In this document: positions 50,337 to 60,123 of the stretch, one piece after another
How the letters are laid out: each line of letters begins with the position of its first letter
How positions within the stretch are numbered: position 1 is the stretch's first letter
From: JBBDWR01 sp040902745
GTDB taxonomy: Bacteria > Actinomycetota > UBA4738 > HRBIN12
NCBI GenBank assembly: GCA_040902745.1
Contig: JBBDWR010000018.1
Location: 1 to 64,000, forward strand
DNA length: 64,000 nt
Direction of reading: 5' to 3'
Position numbers and translations under genes: made by a program
The notes under the pieces: model-generated
What the model was told of the DNA's origin: nothing
The model's database searches: none
Seen by the model: the letters and a program-made list of their open reading frames with translations, nothing else

Positions 50337-53003
50337 GTGACCCCGTCCGGCGACCCGCAGGAGAACGTTCAGCCGCAGCGCCTGTTCCTGCTGGACGGTC
50401 ACAGCCTCGCGTATCGGGCCTTCTTCGCGCTTCCCACGACCCTGGCGACGAGCACCGGGCAGGTCACCAATGCGGTGTACGGATTCACCTCGATGTTGAT
50501 CAAGCTGCTCGCCGAGGAACACCCCGACCTGCTCGCCGTCGCCTTCGACCTGGGCCGACCGACGGTTCGCCTCGAGAAGTACGCCGACTACAAGGCAGGG
50601 CGGGCAGAGACACCCGATGAGTTCCGCCAGCAGCTGGGATTGATCGACGAGGTGCTCGACACGCTGGCGATCCCGCAGGTACGCATTGAGGGACACGAAG
50701 CCGACGATGCGATCGGAACCCTCGCGATCCGCGCCGCGGATCGCGGGATCGACGTCACGATCGTCACTGCCGATCGGGACTTCTTCCAGCTCGTCCGTCC
50801 GGGGATCACGGTGATGTTCAACCGCAAGGGGATCTCCGACATCGTCCGCTACGACGAGGCGGCCGTGCGGGAGCGCTACGGGCTCTCCCCCTCGGAGTAC
50901 CTGGACTTCGTCGCGCTCAAGGGGGATCCGAGCGACAACATCATCGGCGTGCCGGGGGTGGGGGACAAGACTGCGGCCAAGTTGGTGCAGCAGTTCGGAA
51001 CGGTGGAGGAGCTCGCTCAGCACACCGACCAACTCAGGGGCAAGCAGAAGGAGAACGTCGAGGGGGCGCTCGACCGCCTCGAGCTCAACAAGGACCTCGC
51101 GAGGATCGTGGTCGACCTCGATCTCGATGTCGCACCGGAGAACTGTCGGATCGGCGAATGGGACATGGACGAGATCCGCCGGCTGTTCGTGTCCCTGGAG
51201 TTCCGATCGCTGTTGGAGCGGCTCGAGGAGATCGGTCACGCGGCGACGAAGGCGGGCGTGGCGCCGTCGGAACTGGACCTGCGAGAGGTCGGGGCGGCTG
51301 AGATGGCGTCGCTGGCGAACCAGCGCGATCCGAAGGCCGTGCAGATCGACGCTCCCGATGGAGCCCTGCGCGGCATCGCGGCTTCGATGGGGGGCGGCCA
51401 GGCCGCCTACAGCGTGCAGCCGGCGTTCGGCGCAGCGGCGCCGGCGCTGGCGGACGTGGATGCGCCCAAGTGGCTGCACGACGCGAAAGACGCGGAGACG
51501 GTCGTGCTGGCACAGGGTGAGGAACTGGCAGGTGTCGTGTTCGACACGATGCTGGCGGGCTACCTGCTCGACCCCGCCGAGGGCACCTACGAGCTCGGGG
51601 CGTTGACTTCGGTCTATCTCGGTGCCGACCTCCTTGTGGGTGTCGATGACACGGATGACGGCCAGCTGTTCGGCGAGAAGGAGTGGCGCCGTCCCGCGGC
51701 CGAGGCCGCAGCGATCGCGCTGTTGGCTCCCGAGATGCAACAGCGTGTGGATCGCGCTGGGCTCGGGGCGCTGCTGTCGGACGTGGAGCTCCCCCTGTCC
51801 TCCGTGCTGGCGCGGATGCAGGCGCGTGGGGTCGCGCTGGACGTCGCCTACCTGCAGGAGATGGCGGAGGGCGTCCGAGACCGGATGGCGACCCTCCGCG
51901 AGGAGGTGTTCACGCATGCCGGCCGGGAGTTCAATCTGAACTCTCCGCCTCAGCTGCGCGAGGTGCTCTACGACGAGCTGGGCCTGCAGCCGGGCAAGAA
52001 GACGCCGAAGGGACAGCTCTCGACCGACGCGAGTGTGCTCGAGAAGCTGCGCGACGAGCACCCGATCGTGGACGCGTTGCTCTCATGGCGCGAGCTCGAC
52101 AAGTTGAACTCGACCTACCTCGAGGCCCTTCCGAAGGAGGTCGACGCGCGCGACGGCAGGGTGCACACCACCTTCAATCAGACGGGCGCCGCGACGGGGC
52201 GGCTGTCCTCGTCCAACCCGAACCTGCAGAACATCCCGGTGCGCTCCGAGCTCGGCCGCCAGATCCGTCGCGCGTTCGTTCCGGGCGCCTCCGATCAGGT
52301 GCTTTTGGTCGCGGACTACTCGCAGATCGAGCTGCGGATCCTCGCCCACCTGTCCAGGGATCAGGGTTTGCTGGACGCGTTCGCAGCGGACAGCGACATC
52401 CACACGGCGACGGCGGCGCGGGTGTTCGACCTGCCCGAGGACAAGGTCGACCCGAGCCTGCGATCGCGTGCGAAGATGGTCAACTACGGTTTGGCGTACG
52501 GCATGAACGCCTGGGGGCTTGCGTCCCGGCTCGGCATCACGGCCGAGGAGGCGAGCGAGATCATGGACGCCTACTTCGCGAGCTTCCCGTCGATCAAGGA
52601 GTACCTGGAAAAGCAGGTGGGGCGCGCGGCGGCGGACGGGTACACCGAGACGATGCTCGGGCGGCGACGCTACATCCCGGAGCTGCAGGCGGCGAACCCG
52701 CGACTTCGCGACCTCGGGCGGCGGATGGCACTGAACGCACCGATCCAGGGCAGCGCGAGCGACGTCTTCAAGCTCGCGATGCTGCGCGTCGACGAAGCGA
52801 TCCGGGCCGATCCGGGCCTCGGGGTCCACATGCTCCTCACGGTCCACGACGAGCTGGTGTTCGAGGTGGGTCGAGCGCAGGTGGAAGCCGCCGGGGACCT
52901 GGTGCGGCAAGAGATGGAACGCGCCGCGGAGCTGGCGGTTCCGCTGCGGGCCGACATCGGCTGGGGGGACAACTGGGAAGAGGCGGCTCCCGCCGGGCAC
53001 TGA
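50337..53003 (+). CDS. polA: DNA polymerase I
   Basis: An 888-residue repair polymerase: 5'-3' exonuclease (about 1-290, FLLDGHSLAYRAFFALPTT and GVPGVGDKTA), a degenerate 3'-5' exonuclease domain (about 310-480) lacking the DxE and YxxxD metal residues, and a full A-family polymerase domain (VADYSQIELRILAHLS about 658, MVNYGLAYGMNAWGL, LLTVHDELVFEV about 840). Loss of proofreading residues matches actinobacterial PolA. The GTG at 50337 lies 7 nt after TAGTAT (50324-50329), a leaderless pattern. Confidence 0.96.
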   Translation: MTPSGDPQENVQPQRLFLLDGHSLAYRAFFALPTTLATSTGQVTNAVYGFTSMLIKLLAEEHPDLLAVAFDLGRPTVRLEKYADYKAGRAETPDEFRQQLGLIDEVLDTLAIPQVRIEGHEADDAIGTLAIRAADRGIDVTIVTADRDFFQLVRPGITVMFNRKGISDIVRYDEAAVRERYGLSPSEYLDFVALKGDPSDNIIGVPGVGDKTAAKLVQQFGTVEELAQHTDQLRGKQKENVEGALDRLELNKDLARIVVDLDLDVAPENCRIGEWDMDEIRRLFVSLEFRSLLERLEEIGHAATKAGVAPSELDLREVGAAEMASLANQRDPKAVQIDAPDGALRGIAASMGGGQAAYSVQPAFGAAAPALADVDAPKWLHDAKDAETVVLAQGEELAGVVFDTMLAGYLLDPAEGTYELGALTSVYLGADLLVGVDDTDDGQLFGEKEWRRPAAEAAAIALLAPEMQQRVDRAGLGALLSDVELPLSSVLARMQARGVALDVAYLQEMAEGVRDRMATLREEVFTHAGREFNLNSPPQLREVLYDELGLQPGKKTPKGQLSTDASVLEKLRDEHPIVDALLSWRELDKLNSTYLEALPKEVDARDGRVHTTFNQTGAATGRLSSSNPNLQNIPVRSELGRQIRRAFVPGASDQVLLVADYSQIELRILAHLSRDQGLLDAFAADSDIHTATAARVFDLPEDKVDPSLRSRAKMVNYGLAYGMNAWGLASRLGITAEEASEIMDAYFASFPSIKEYLEKQVGRAAADGYTETMLGRRRYIPELQAANPRLRDLGRRMALNAPIQGSASDVFKLAMLRVDEAIRADPGLGVHMLLTVHDELVFEVGRAQVEAAGDLVRQEMERAAELAVPLRADIGWGDNWEEAAPAGH

Positions 53004-53252
53004 CCCTGCCTCGAGGCGGATCCGTCCTCGTCGTGACCTGCGCTTTCGGGTCGGCCTCCCGTTGACGGGCTTTCGACCCCCCGACTACCATCTCTGAGCC
53101 GCACGGCAGCTCCGCGCCACACATCCCAAGATGGTGCGAAGCACGTGCGCGCAGGAAGGGGCTGATCGGTCATCGAGGGACAGGACGGAGCGGGCGCCGG
53201 CACCACTGGCGCCCCCGAGAGGGACTACACGCCTGAAGAGCTCATCCAGGCG

Positions 53253-54653
53253 ATGGAAGAGAGCTTCAAGGACTTCAAGGACGGCGACATCGTCGACGGT
53301 GAGGTCGTCAAGATCGACCGGGACGAGGTGTTGCTGGACATCGGCTACAAGTCCGAAGGTGTGATCCCGTCCAAAGAACTGTCGATCCGCCACGACGTCG
53401 ACCCCAACGAGGTCGTCAAGGTCGGCGATCAGATCGAGGCCCTTGTCCTCCAGAAGGAGGACAAGGAAGGTCGCCTGATCCTCTCCAAGAAGCGCGCGCA
53501 GTACGAACGCGCGTGGGGCCGCATCGAAGAGGTCATGAAATCCGGCCAGACGATCACCGGACCGGTGATCGAGGTCGTCAAGGGCGGACTGATCCTCGAC
53601 ATCGGCTTGCGGGGGTTCCTTCCCGCGTCGCTCGTCGACCTGCGACGGGTCCGCGACCTACATCCATTCGTGGGCACCGAGCTCGAGTGCAAGATCATCG
53701 AGCTCGATCGCAACCGCAACAACGTCGTGCTCTCGCGTCGCGCATTCCTGGAGGAGTCGCAGAGCGAGGGACGCAAGAAGTTCCTCGAGTCGCTGCAGAA
53801 GAACGAACGGCGAAAGGGAACGGTCAGCTCGATCGTGAACTTCGGCGCGTTCGTCGATCTCGGCGGCGTCGACGGTCTGGTCCACGTCTCCGAGCTCAGT
53901 TGGAAGCACGTCGACCACCCGAGTGAGGTCGTCCAGGTCGGCGAGGAGGTCGAGGTGGAGGTTCTCGACGTCGACCTCGATCGCGAACGCGTTTCCCTCT
54001 CGCTCAAGGCCACCCAGGAAGACCCGTGGAAGGAGTTCGAGCGCAAGTACTCTGCCGGGGAGATCATCGAGGGGCAGGTCACCAAGCTCGTGCCGTTCGG
54101 TGCGTTCATCCGCGTCGCCAACGGCATCGAGGGTCTCGTCCACATCTCCGAGCTCGCGGAGGGCCACGTCGAGTCGCCCGAGGCGGTGCTTTCGGTCGGC
54201 GACCAGGTCCGCGTGAAGGTCATCGACGTCGACGTCCAGCGCCGGCGTGTGAGTCTGTCGATGCGACAGGTCGGCGGTCAACCGCTCGAGGTCGGGGAGT
54301 CCGAGATTCAGGAGGAGGCTGCCACGGCCACGGATGCCGCGCCGGCGTCGTCCGAGGAGACGTCTCCCGTGACCGAGGCCGCGGCGACACCGGAGGCCGA
54401 AACGCCCGTCGCTGCTGCGGGCGAGGAGGCGCAAGCTCCTGAAGCCGCGCAAGCTCCTGAAGCCGAGCAAACAGCTGAAGCCGAGCCGGCAGCTGAGGCC
54501 GAGCCGACAGCGGAGGGCGAACCTCCCGCCGAACCCGAGCCGAAGCCCGAGCCGCCCGCATCCACGTCGCCCGAGCCGACCAAGACCGACGCCGAGGTCT
54601 CTCTCGAGTCGATCCTGCAGGATCTGAAGCGGCGCGAAGGCCGCACCGACTAG
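53253..54653 (+). CDS. rpsA: 30S ribosomal protein S1 (true start probably upstream, no standard start codon)
   Basis: A four-S1-domain mRNA-binding protein (domains at about residues 12-80, 98-163, 184-252 and 269-338 from the first Met), followed by a long Glu/Ala/Pro tail with repeats of APEA/AEAEP. The ATG at 53253 is internal to conserved sequence: the residues before it (YTPEELIQAMEESFKDF) belong to S1. The frame is open back to TGA at 53163-53165 but contains no ATG, GTG, TTG or CTG. An ATC at 53172 lies 10 nt after AGGAAGGGG, so a rare AUC start or an upstream frameshift is possible. Confidence 0.93.
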   Translation: MEESFKDFKDGDIVDGEVVKIDRDEVLLDIGYKSEGVIPSKELSIRHDVDPNEVVKVGDQIEALVLQKEDKEGRLILSKKRAQYERAWGRIEEVMKSGQTITGPVIEVVKGGLILDIGLRGFLPASLVDLRRVRDLHPFVGTELECKIIELDRNRNNVVLSRRAFLEESQSEGRKKFLESLQKNERRKGTVSSIVNFGAFVDLGGVDGLVHVSELSWKHVDHPSEVVQVGEEVEVEVLDVDLDRERVSLSLKATQEDPWKEFERKYSAGEIIEGQVTKLVPFGAFIRVANGIEGLVHISELAEGHVESPEAVLSVGDQVRVKVIDVDVQRRRVSLSMRQVGGQPLEVGESEIQEEAATATDAAPASSEETSPVTEAAATPEAETPVAAAGEEAQAPEAAQAPEAEQTAEAEPAAEAEPTAEGEPPAEPEPKPEPPASTSPEPTKTDAEVSLESILQDLKRREGRTD

Positions 54654-54664
54654 CCTCCTCGTCG

Positions 54665-55273
54665 ATGCTGCTCGTCGGTCTCACCGGAGGGATCGGTTCC
54701 GGCAAGTCCACCGTTGCCTCGATGCTGTCCGATCGCGGCGCGGTGATCCTCGACGCCGACGCCTTCTCTCGCGATGCCCTCGCGACCGGCACCCCGGGGA
54801 TGCGCACCGCCGTGCAGGAGTTCGGCGACGAGATCCTCACCCCCGACGGCGACATCGACCGCGGGCAGCTCGCGTCGATCGTGTTCTCCGACCCGCAGCG
54901 GTTGCGGGCGCTCGAGGCGATCGTGCATCCGGTGGTTCGCAAGGCGATCGCCGCAGGGGCATCGTCGCATCGGGACTCCGATCGCATAGTCGTGATCGAC
55001 TCGCCGCTACTGATCGAGATGGACCAGCATGACGACGTCGACCTGCTGGTCGTGGTGTCGGCACCGGAGGAGGTGCAGGTGCATCGGATGGTGGAGCAAC
55101 GCGGGTTCGGAGAGGTCGACGTACGCCGACGCCTGGCCCTGCAACTGCCGCTCGAAGACAAGGCCGAGCAGGCAGACGTCGTGCTCGATAACGGCGGGAC
55201 GTTGGAGGAGCTGACCGCGCAGGTGGATCGCCTGTGGAACGACCTCGCCGACCGAGCCGCCTCCGAGGCGTGA
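54665..55273 (+). CDS. coaE: Dephospho-CoA kinase
   Basis: A 202-residue P-loop kinase making the last step of coenzyme A synthesis. GLTGGIGSGKST (Walker A, residues 5-16), LDADAFSRDAL (aspartates near 31) and IDSPLLIE are typical. TAGCCT at 54651-54656 lies 8 nt before the ATG (leaderless pattern). It follows rpsA, as in many Actinomycetota, where uvrB is next; here six genes stand between coaE and uvrB. Confidence 0.95.
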   Translation: MLLVGLTGGIGSGKSTVASMLSDRGAVILDADAFSRDALATGTPGMRTAVQEFGDEILTPDGDIDRGQLASIVFSDPQRLRALEAIVHPVVRKAIAAGASSHRDSDRIVVIDSPLLIEMDQHDDVDLLVVVSAPEEVQVHRMVEQRGFGEVDVRRRLALQLPLEDKAEQADVVLDNGGTLEELTAQVDRLWNDLADRAASEA

Positions 55274-55298
55274 CGCGCGCGCGGCTATCATCCCATCC

Positions 55299-55997
55299 GT
55301 GACCTACCGGGCAGTTTTCTTCGACGCGGGTGAGACGCTCGTGCACCCGCATCCCACCTTTCCCGAGCTGTTCGTGCAGGTCCTCGCCCGAGAGGGGTTC
55401 GCCGTTACGCCGCAGGCCGTCCGTGCGGCCGATCTGCTGATCGCCGATCGATTCCGCACCGCGGCCGCCAGCAACGATCTGTGGACCACCTCTCCCGAGC
55501 GCTCCCGGACCTTCTGGCACGCCGTCTACGACGATTTCCTCGGACGACTCGGCGTCCCCAGCGGCAACGGGTTGCACGACACGCTGTACCGGGAGTTCAC
55601 AGACCTCGCGAACTATGCGTTGTTCGACGACGTGCTTCCGACCCTGCGGGTGCTGGCGGAGACCGATCTGCGGCTGGGTGTGATCTCCAACTTCGAGGAA
55701 TGGCTCGCGCTGTTGCTCGACGAGCTGAAGATCGCTCCCTACTTCGAGATCCAGGTGATCTCGGGCGTCGAAGGGATCGAGAAGCCGGACCCGGCGATCT
55801 TCCGTCTCGCGCTCGATCGAACGGGTGTGGATCCCGCGGAGGCGGCGTACGTTGGCGACAACCCTCACTTCGATACCGTTCCCGCGTCGGACCTGGGGAT
55901 GCTTCCGGTGCTGATCGACCGACGCGTACGGTTCCCCGACGAGCCCCACCGGATCGACTCGCTGACGGAGCTGCCGCCGTTGCTGGGGGTCGGATGA
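55299..55997 (+). CDS. HAD-superfamily hydrolase
   Basis: A 232-residue HAD phosphatase-like protein with an alpha-helical cap. Motif I is FFDAGETL (nucleophile Asp; the usual general-acid Asp two residues later is Gly, a HDHD3-like variant), motif II ISNFEEW (Ser/Thr position), Lys in EKPDPAIF and acidic motif IV VGDNPHFD. The second aspartate change suggests low or special phosphatase activity. TATCAT (55286-55291) precedes the GTG by 7 nt. It overlaps the next gene by 4 bp. Confidence 0.85.
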   Translation: MTYRAVFFDAGETLVHPHPTFPELFVQVLAREGFAVTPQAVRAADLLIADRFRTAAASNDLWTTSPERSRTFWHAVYDDFLGRLGVPSGNGLHDTLYREFTDLANYALFDDVLPTLRVLAETDLRLGVISNFEEWLALLLDELKIAPYFEIQVISGVEGIEKPDPAIFRLALDRTGVDPAEAAYVGDNPHFDTVPASDLGMLPVLIDRRVRFPDEPHRIDSLTELPPLLGVG

Positions 55998-56362
55998 TCG
56001 AACGGACATTCACGCGCGAACAGGCGAACGCGGCGATCGAGGACCTGCGTCCGCGTCTGGAACGGATCCGCAGCGCCCGGCGGGTGGTGATCGAGCACGG
56101 GGAACTCGTCCGAGGCCGCGTCGCCGGTGACGGCGGGGGCAGCGAGGGAAGCGCCTACTACGACGCGATCCTCTCCCTGCGGCGAGAGGTCGAGTACCTT
56201 GCTGCGATCGGGATCGTGCTACGCGACCCCGAGGCCGGTCTCGTCGACTTTCCGACGGAGGTCGACGGGGTGGCGGGATTCTTGTGCTGGCGGGCCGACG
56301 AAGATGCCGTGGCCTTCTGGCATCCGCCGGAGTCGGGGTTCCGGGGACGTCGCCCACTGTGA
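55994..56362 (+). CDS. DUF2203 family protein
   Basis: A 122-residue protein with a helical N-terminal half (FTREQANAAIEDLRPRLERI) and a conserved C-terminal end (VDFPTEVDGVAGFLCWRADE and FWHPPESGFRGRRPL), which match the DUF2203 family. Function unknown. Start and stop overlap the neighbours by 4 bp, so it is co-translated with the HAD and dehydrogenase genes. Confidence 0.8.
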   Translation: MIERTFTREQANAAIEDLRPRLERIRSARRVVIEHGELVRGRVAGDGGGSEGSAYYDAILSLRREVEYLAAIGIVLRDPEAGLVDFPTEVDGVAGFLCWRADEDAVAFWHPPESGFRGRRPL

Positions 56363-57384
56363 GTACGTCGGGACGTCCGGTCGTCCTCGTGGCCGGCGCC
56401 ACGCCGGACGACGCTCCACCCGGCGTCGACGCGGCGAACGATCGCGTAGAGCTCCTCACCGCAGCCGACCCCGAGGAGGTTGGCGCGGCGATCGCTCGGG
56501 CCGACGCGATCTTCGCCTGGCGACCGGAGGCGACGCTGCTCGAGGCCGCGTGGGGAGCAGCGGGCCGCGTTCGGTGGCTCCAGTCCGCGTCCGCGGGAGT
56601 GGACTCGCTGCTGTTCCCCGCCCTCGTACGCAGCGATGTCGTCGTGACGAACGCGCGCGGCGTGTTCGATGAGGGGATGGCGGAGTACACGCTCGGGTTG
56701 ATGCTCTGCTTCGCGAAGGACTTCGCGGGAACCCTCGATCGGCAGCGCCACGCGGAGTGGAAGTATCGATACTCCGAACCCCTCGCGGGGACGCGTCTGC
56801 TCGTCGTTGGCGCCGGATCGATCGGCAGAGCGGTCGGTCGGCTCGCCCGAGCGTGCGGCATGCACGTGGAGGGGATCGCGCGTTCCTCACGCGCGGCCGA
56901 CGACGTGTTCGAGTGGGTCGGCGAGGCACGGGAACTGCTCGATCGATTGCCGCACGCCGACTACGTGGTCAACGTGCTTCCGCATGCCCCGCACACCGAC
57001 CGCCTGTTCGGAACGGAAGCGTTCGCGGCGATGCGATCAAGCGCCCGATTCGTGAACGTCGGCAGAGGCGGCACCGTGGACGAGCAGGCGCTGATCCACG
57101 CCCTGGAGACCGGAGGACTGGCGGGTGCGGCCTTGGACGTGTTCACCGAGGAGCCCCTTCCGGAAGACAGTCCCCTGTGGGGGATGAACAACGTGATCGT
57201 GTCCCCGCACATGTCCGGGGATCTCGTGGGCTGGGAGCGCGCCGTGGTGGACGTGTTCTTGGACAACCTCGACCGGTGGCTGCGGGGCGAGTCGCTGCAC
57301 AACGTCGTGGACAAGGCACTCGGGTACGCGCCGGCGAACGCATCGCCGCCAGCCAATGGCGCCGGTAGGGTCGAGGACCGATGA
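56359..57384 (+). CDS. D-2-hydroxyacid dehydrogenase family protein
   Basis: A 341-residue NAD-dependent dehydrogenase fold. The Rossmann motif GAGSIGRAVGRLA is near residue 155, the catalytic Arg region NVGRGGTVDE (about 235), and the catalytic His in SPHMSGD (about 282); Glu of the relay is in DVFTEEPLP. The substrate is not readable. Starts with GTG overlapping the DUF2203 stop and ends in an ATGA overlap with the ABC ATPase, so it is in one operon from 55299 to 59077. Confidence 0.87.
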   Translation: MSTSGRPVVLVAGATPDDAPPGVDAANDRVELLTAADPEEVGAAIARADAIFAWRPEATLLEAAWGAAGRVRWLQSASAGVDSLLFPALVRSDVVVTNARGVFDEGMAEYTLGLMLCFAKDFAGTLDRQRHAEWKYRYSEPLAGTRLLVVGAGSIGRAVGRLARACGMHVEGIARSSRAADDVFEWVGEARELLDRLPHADYVVNVLPHAPHTDRLFGTEAFAAMRSSARFVNVGRGGTVDEQALIHALETGGLAGAALDVFTEEPLPEDSPLWGMNNVIVSPHMSGDLVGWERAVVDVFLDNLDRWLRGESLHNVVDKALGYAPANASPPANGAGRVEDR

Positions 57385-58313
57385 GCTGGGTGCCCACGTC
57401 CGAAACCGCGCTGGCGGTTCGCGACCTGCACAAGTCCTACGGCACGTTCGAGGCCGTGCGGGGGATCTCTTTCGACGTGAACCGCGGCGAAGTATTCGCC
57501 CTGCTCGGGCCTAATGGAGCCGGCAAGACCACAACGGTGGAGATCCTCGAGGGCTTCCGCGTTCGTTCACGAGGCACCGTCGTCGTGCTCGGTCACGATC
57601 CACAGAAGCACGACGCGCAGATGAAGCAGCGGATCGGGATCGTGCTCCAGTCCACGGGCGTGGATCCCTTCTTGACGGTGCGAGAGACGATCGAGTTCTA
57701 TCGGGGCCTGTACCCCGCGCCGCGCGAGACCGACGAGGTGATCGGGCTCGTCGGTCTCTCGGAAAAGCGCGACCAGAAGGTCACGAAGCTCTCGGGTGGG
57801 CAGAAGCGCCGGCTCGACGTGGCGATCGCGCTTGCCGGAGACCCCGAGCTGCTGTTCCTCGACGAACCGACCACCGGGTTCGACCCGAGTGCCCGCCGTC
57901 ACGCGTGGGAGATCATCAAGAACCTGGCGACCCTCGGAAAGACCGTGTTCCTCACGACCCACTTCATGGACGAGGCGCAGTACCTCGCCGACCGCGTCGC
58001 CATCATCGCGCGCGGGGAGATCGTCGCGGAGGGCACGCCCGACACGCTTGGCGGCCGAGACACGGCGAAGACCCGGATCCGCTTCCGGCTCCCCGCGGGG
58101 GTCGATGCGACGGGGCTTCCCGACCTCGGACAGCGCGCCACGCCGGACGGGACGTCCGTCGTGGAGGCCTCCGATCCGGCACCTCCGCTCCACGAGCTCA
58201 CACGGTGGGCGGTGGATCGTGGGGTCCGGTTCGAGGTGCTCGAGGTCTCCCGCCCGACACTCGAGGACGTCTATCTCGAGATCACGGGTGACGCACTTGA
58301 GGCGAAGTCGTGA
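57381..58313 (+). CDS. ABC-2 type exporter ATP-binding protein (DrrA-like)
   Basis: A 310-residue ABC ATPase: Walker A GPNGAGKTTT (about 44), Q-loop VLQSTGVDPFL, signature LSGGQKRRLD (about 140), Walker B LLFLDEPTTGFD and switch His in LTTHFMDEA. The C-terminal 80 residues follow the DrrA/NodI pattern. Pairs with the permease at 58310 (GTGA overlap). Substrate unknown: antibiotic, lipid or polysaccharide exporters share this type. Confidence 0.92.
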   Translation: MSWVPTSETALAVRDLHKSYGTFEAVRGISFDVNRGEVFALLGPNGAGKTTTVEILEGFRVRSRGTVVVLGHDPQKHDAQMKQRIGIVLQSTGVDPFLTVRETIEFYRGLYPAPRETDEVIGLVGLSEKRDQKVTKLSGGQKRRLDVAIALAGDPELLFLDEPTTGFDPSARRHAWEIIKNLATLGKTVFLTTHFMDEAQYLADRVAIIARGEIVAEGTPDTLGGRDTAKTRIRFRLPAGVDATGLPDLGQRATPDGTSVVEASDPAPPLHELTRWAVDRGVRFEVLEVSRPTLEDVYLEITGDALEAKS

Positions 58314-59077
58314 GCGGGATCAGGTTCGCGCTACGGCAGGCCGTGTACACGAACAAGGCCTTCTGGCGGAACCCCGCGTCGGCGTTCTTCACGTTCGCGT
58401 TCCCGTTGATGTTCCTGGTGATCTTCACCACGTTGTTCGGCAATAGCGACACGCCGACGGCGGCGGGGACGATCAAGACCTCCACCTTCTACATCCCGGG
58501 GATGGCGACGTTCGCCGTGATCTCCGCTTGCTACACGAATATCGCGATCAGCGTGGCCTACGCTCGCGACGAGGGCATCCTCAAGCGAACACGCGGGACA
58601 CCGATGCCGGGATGGTCCTATCTGCTCGGCCGCGTGTTGCACGCCATGGTGATAGCCGTGGTCCTCGTCGTGATCGTCGGGGCATTCGGCAAGTTCATCT
58701 ACGACGCACAGTTGCCCACGGGGACGCCACTGGTGCAGTTCCTCATCGCCTTGGTAGTGGGTTCGGGCGCGTTCGCCGCCCTCGGCCTCGCACTCACGTG
58801 CGTGATCCCGAACGCCGACGCCTCTCCGGCGATCGTGAACGCCTCGATCCTGCCGTTGCTGTTCCTCTCCGACGTCTTCATCCCGCTGGGGAGGGATCCA
58901 GCGGCGTGGGTGAACGCGATCGGTGTGATCTTTCCGGTCCGGCATTTCGCGAACGCGATGCAAGCCGCGTTCCTGGGGGCGCCGTTCTCGTGGAGCGACG
59001 TCCTCGTGGTGGCCCTGTGGGGGATCGGCGGTCTGCTCGTCGCCGCCCGGTACTTCCGGTGGGAGCCGCGGCACTGA
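58310..59077 (+). CDS. ABC-2 type exporter permease
   Basis: A 255-residue membrane protein with six hydrophobic segments and the ABC-2 signature region (ASILPLLFLSDVFIPLGRDP then IFPVRHFANAM, about 185-220). Completes the exporter. GTG start overlapping the ATPase stop by 4 bp. 66 bp later the next transcription unit begins. Confidence 0.9.
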   Translation: MSGIRFALRQAVYTNKAFWRNPASAFFTFAFPLMFLVIFTTLFGNSDTPTAAGTIKTSTFYIPGMATFAVISACYTNIAISVAYARDEGILKRTRGTPMPGWSYLLGRVLHAMVIAVVLVVIVGAFGKFIYDAQLPTGTPLVQFLIALVVGSGAFAALGLALTCVIPNADASPAIVNASILPLLFLSDVFIPLGRDPAAWVNAIGVIFPVRHFANAMQAAFLGAPFSWSDVLVVALWGIGGLLVAARYFRWEPRH

Positions 59078-59220
59078 TCCGACAGTCGTCGCTCAACCCG
59101 ACTCTGCCATCCCGTCTGACCTGCGGCTGCGTACTGATAGGCGTGTGCTAGGCTCCGGCGTCGGAGTCGGCGGATCGCCGCCCGGTGCACGGAGACGCGA
59201 CGAAGTCGAGGGGGAGCGCG

Positions 59221-60108
59221 ATGAGGAAGTTGTTCGCCGTCCTGGCCCTGTGCGCGCTGGTCTTCGCGGCCTGCGCCGAGGAGGATTCGCCGGACCAGCC
59301 CCAGCCAGGCGCCAGCGGCGCTTCGTGCGAGAAGGACTCCCTCCAGCTCTTCGAGCCCGGTCAACTGACGGTCGCGACCTCCAACCCCGTCTTCCCACCG
59401 TGGTTCCAAGGTTCGATCCAAGAGAGTGCGTGGAAGAACCCGTCGCCACAGAGCGGCGAGGGCTTCGAGAGCGCGCTCACCTATGCGATCGCCGAGACCC
59501 TCGGGTTCACCGACGACGAGGTCATCTGGGTCGAGGAGGGGTTCAACAAGACGTATGCACCCGGACCCAAGGACTACGACTTCTCGATCCAGGAGATTTC
59601 CATCACGCCCAAACGCGCCGAGGCGGTCACCTTCAGCGACGGGTACTACGACGTAAACCAGGCCCTGATCGCGCTCGGCGGCAGTCCCGCCGCCGGTGCG
59701 ACGACGATGGAGGAGCTCAAGGCCACCAAGCTTGGCGCGCAGATCGGGACCACGGGGCTGACCTTCATCGACGAGGTGATCCAGCCCGACGACGAAGCGG
59801 CGGTCTTCGACGACACCAGTGCTGCGAAGCAGGCGCTCGAGAGCGGATCGATCGACGGGATGGTCGTCGACCTTCCCACCGCGTTCTTCATCACGGCAGT
59901 CGAGATCCCGAAAGCATCCGTGGTGGGGCAGTTCGAGAACACAGCGGAGGTCGCAGGACAGGAGCAGTTCGGCCTCACGTTCGAGAAGGACAACCCCCTG
60001 GTCACGTGCATCAACGAGGCGATCACCGCCCTCAAGAACAGCGGCGAGTTGCAGGCGATCCAGGACGAGTGGCTGTCCGAGGCGACCGATGTCCCGGTAA
60101 TCGGGTAG
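59221..60108 (+). CDS. Polar amino-acid ABC transporter substrate-binding lipoprotein
   Basis: A 295-residue lipoprotein with lipobox VFAAC (Cys18). The SBP_bac_3 fold is clear: LTVATSNPVFPPWF, YDFSIQEISITPKRAEAVTF, GTTGLTFIDEVI and LKNSGELQAIQDEWL. A -10-like TAGGCT at 59149-59154 starts the unit; GGGGGAG lies before the ATG. The C-terminus is complete, unlike the frameshifted homologue at 41943. First gene of the second polar amino-acid importer. Confidence 0.92.
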   Translation: MRKLFAVLALCALVFAACAEEDSPDQPQPGASGASCEKDSLQLFEPGQLTVATSNPVFPPWFQGSIQESAWKNPSPQSGEGFESALTYAIAETLGFTDDEVIWVEEGFNKTYAPGPKDYDFSIQEISITPKRAEAVTFSDGYYDVNQALIALGGSPAAGATTMEELKATKLGAQIGTTGLTFIDEVIQPDDEAAVFDDTSAAKQALESGSIDGMVVDLPTAFFITAVEIPKASVVGQFENTAEVAGQEQFGLTFEKDNPLVTCINEAITALKNSGELQAIQDEWLSEATDVPVIG

Positions 60109-60123
60109 CGGAGCCGGTCTCGG

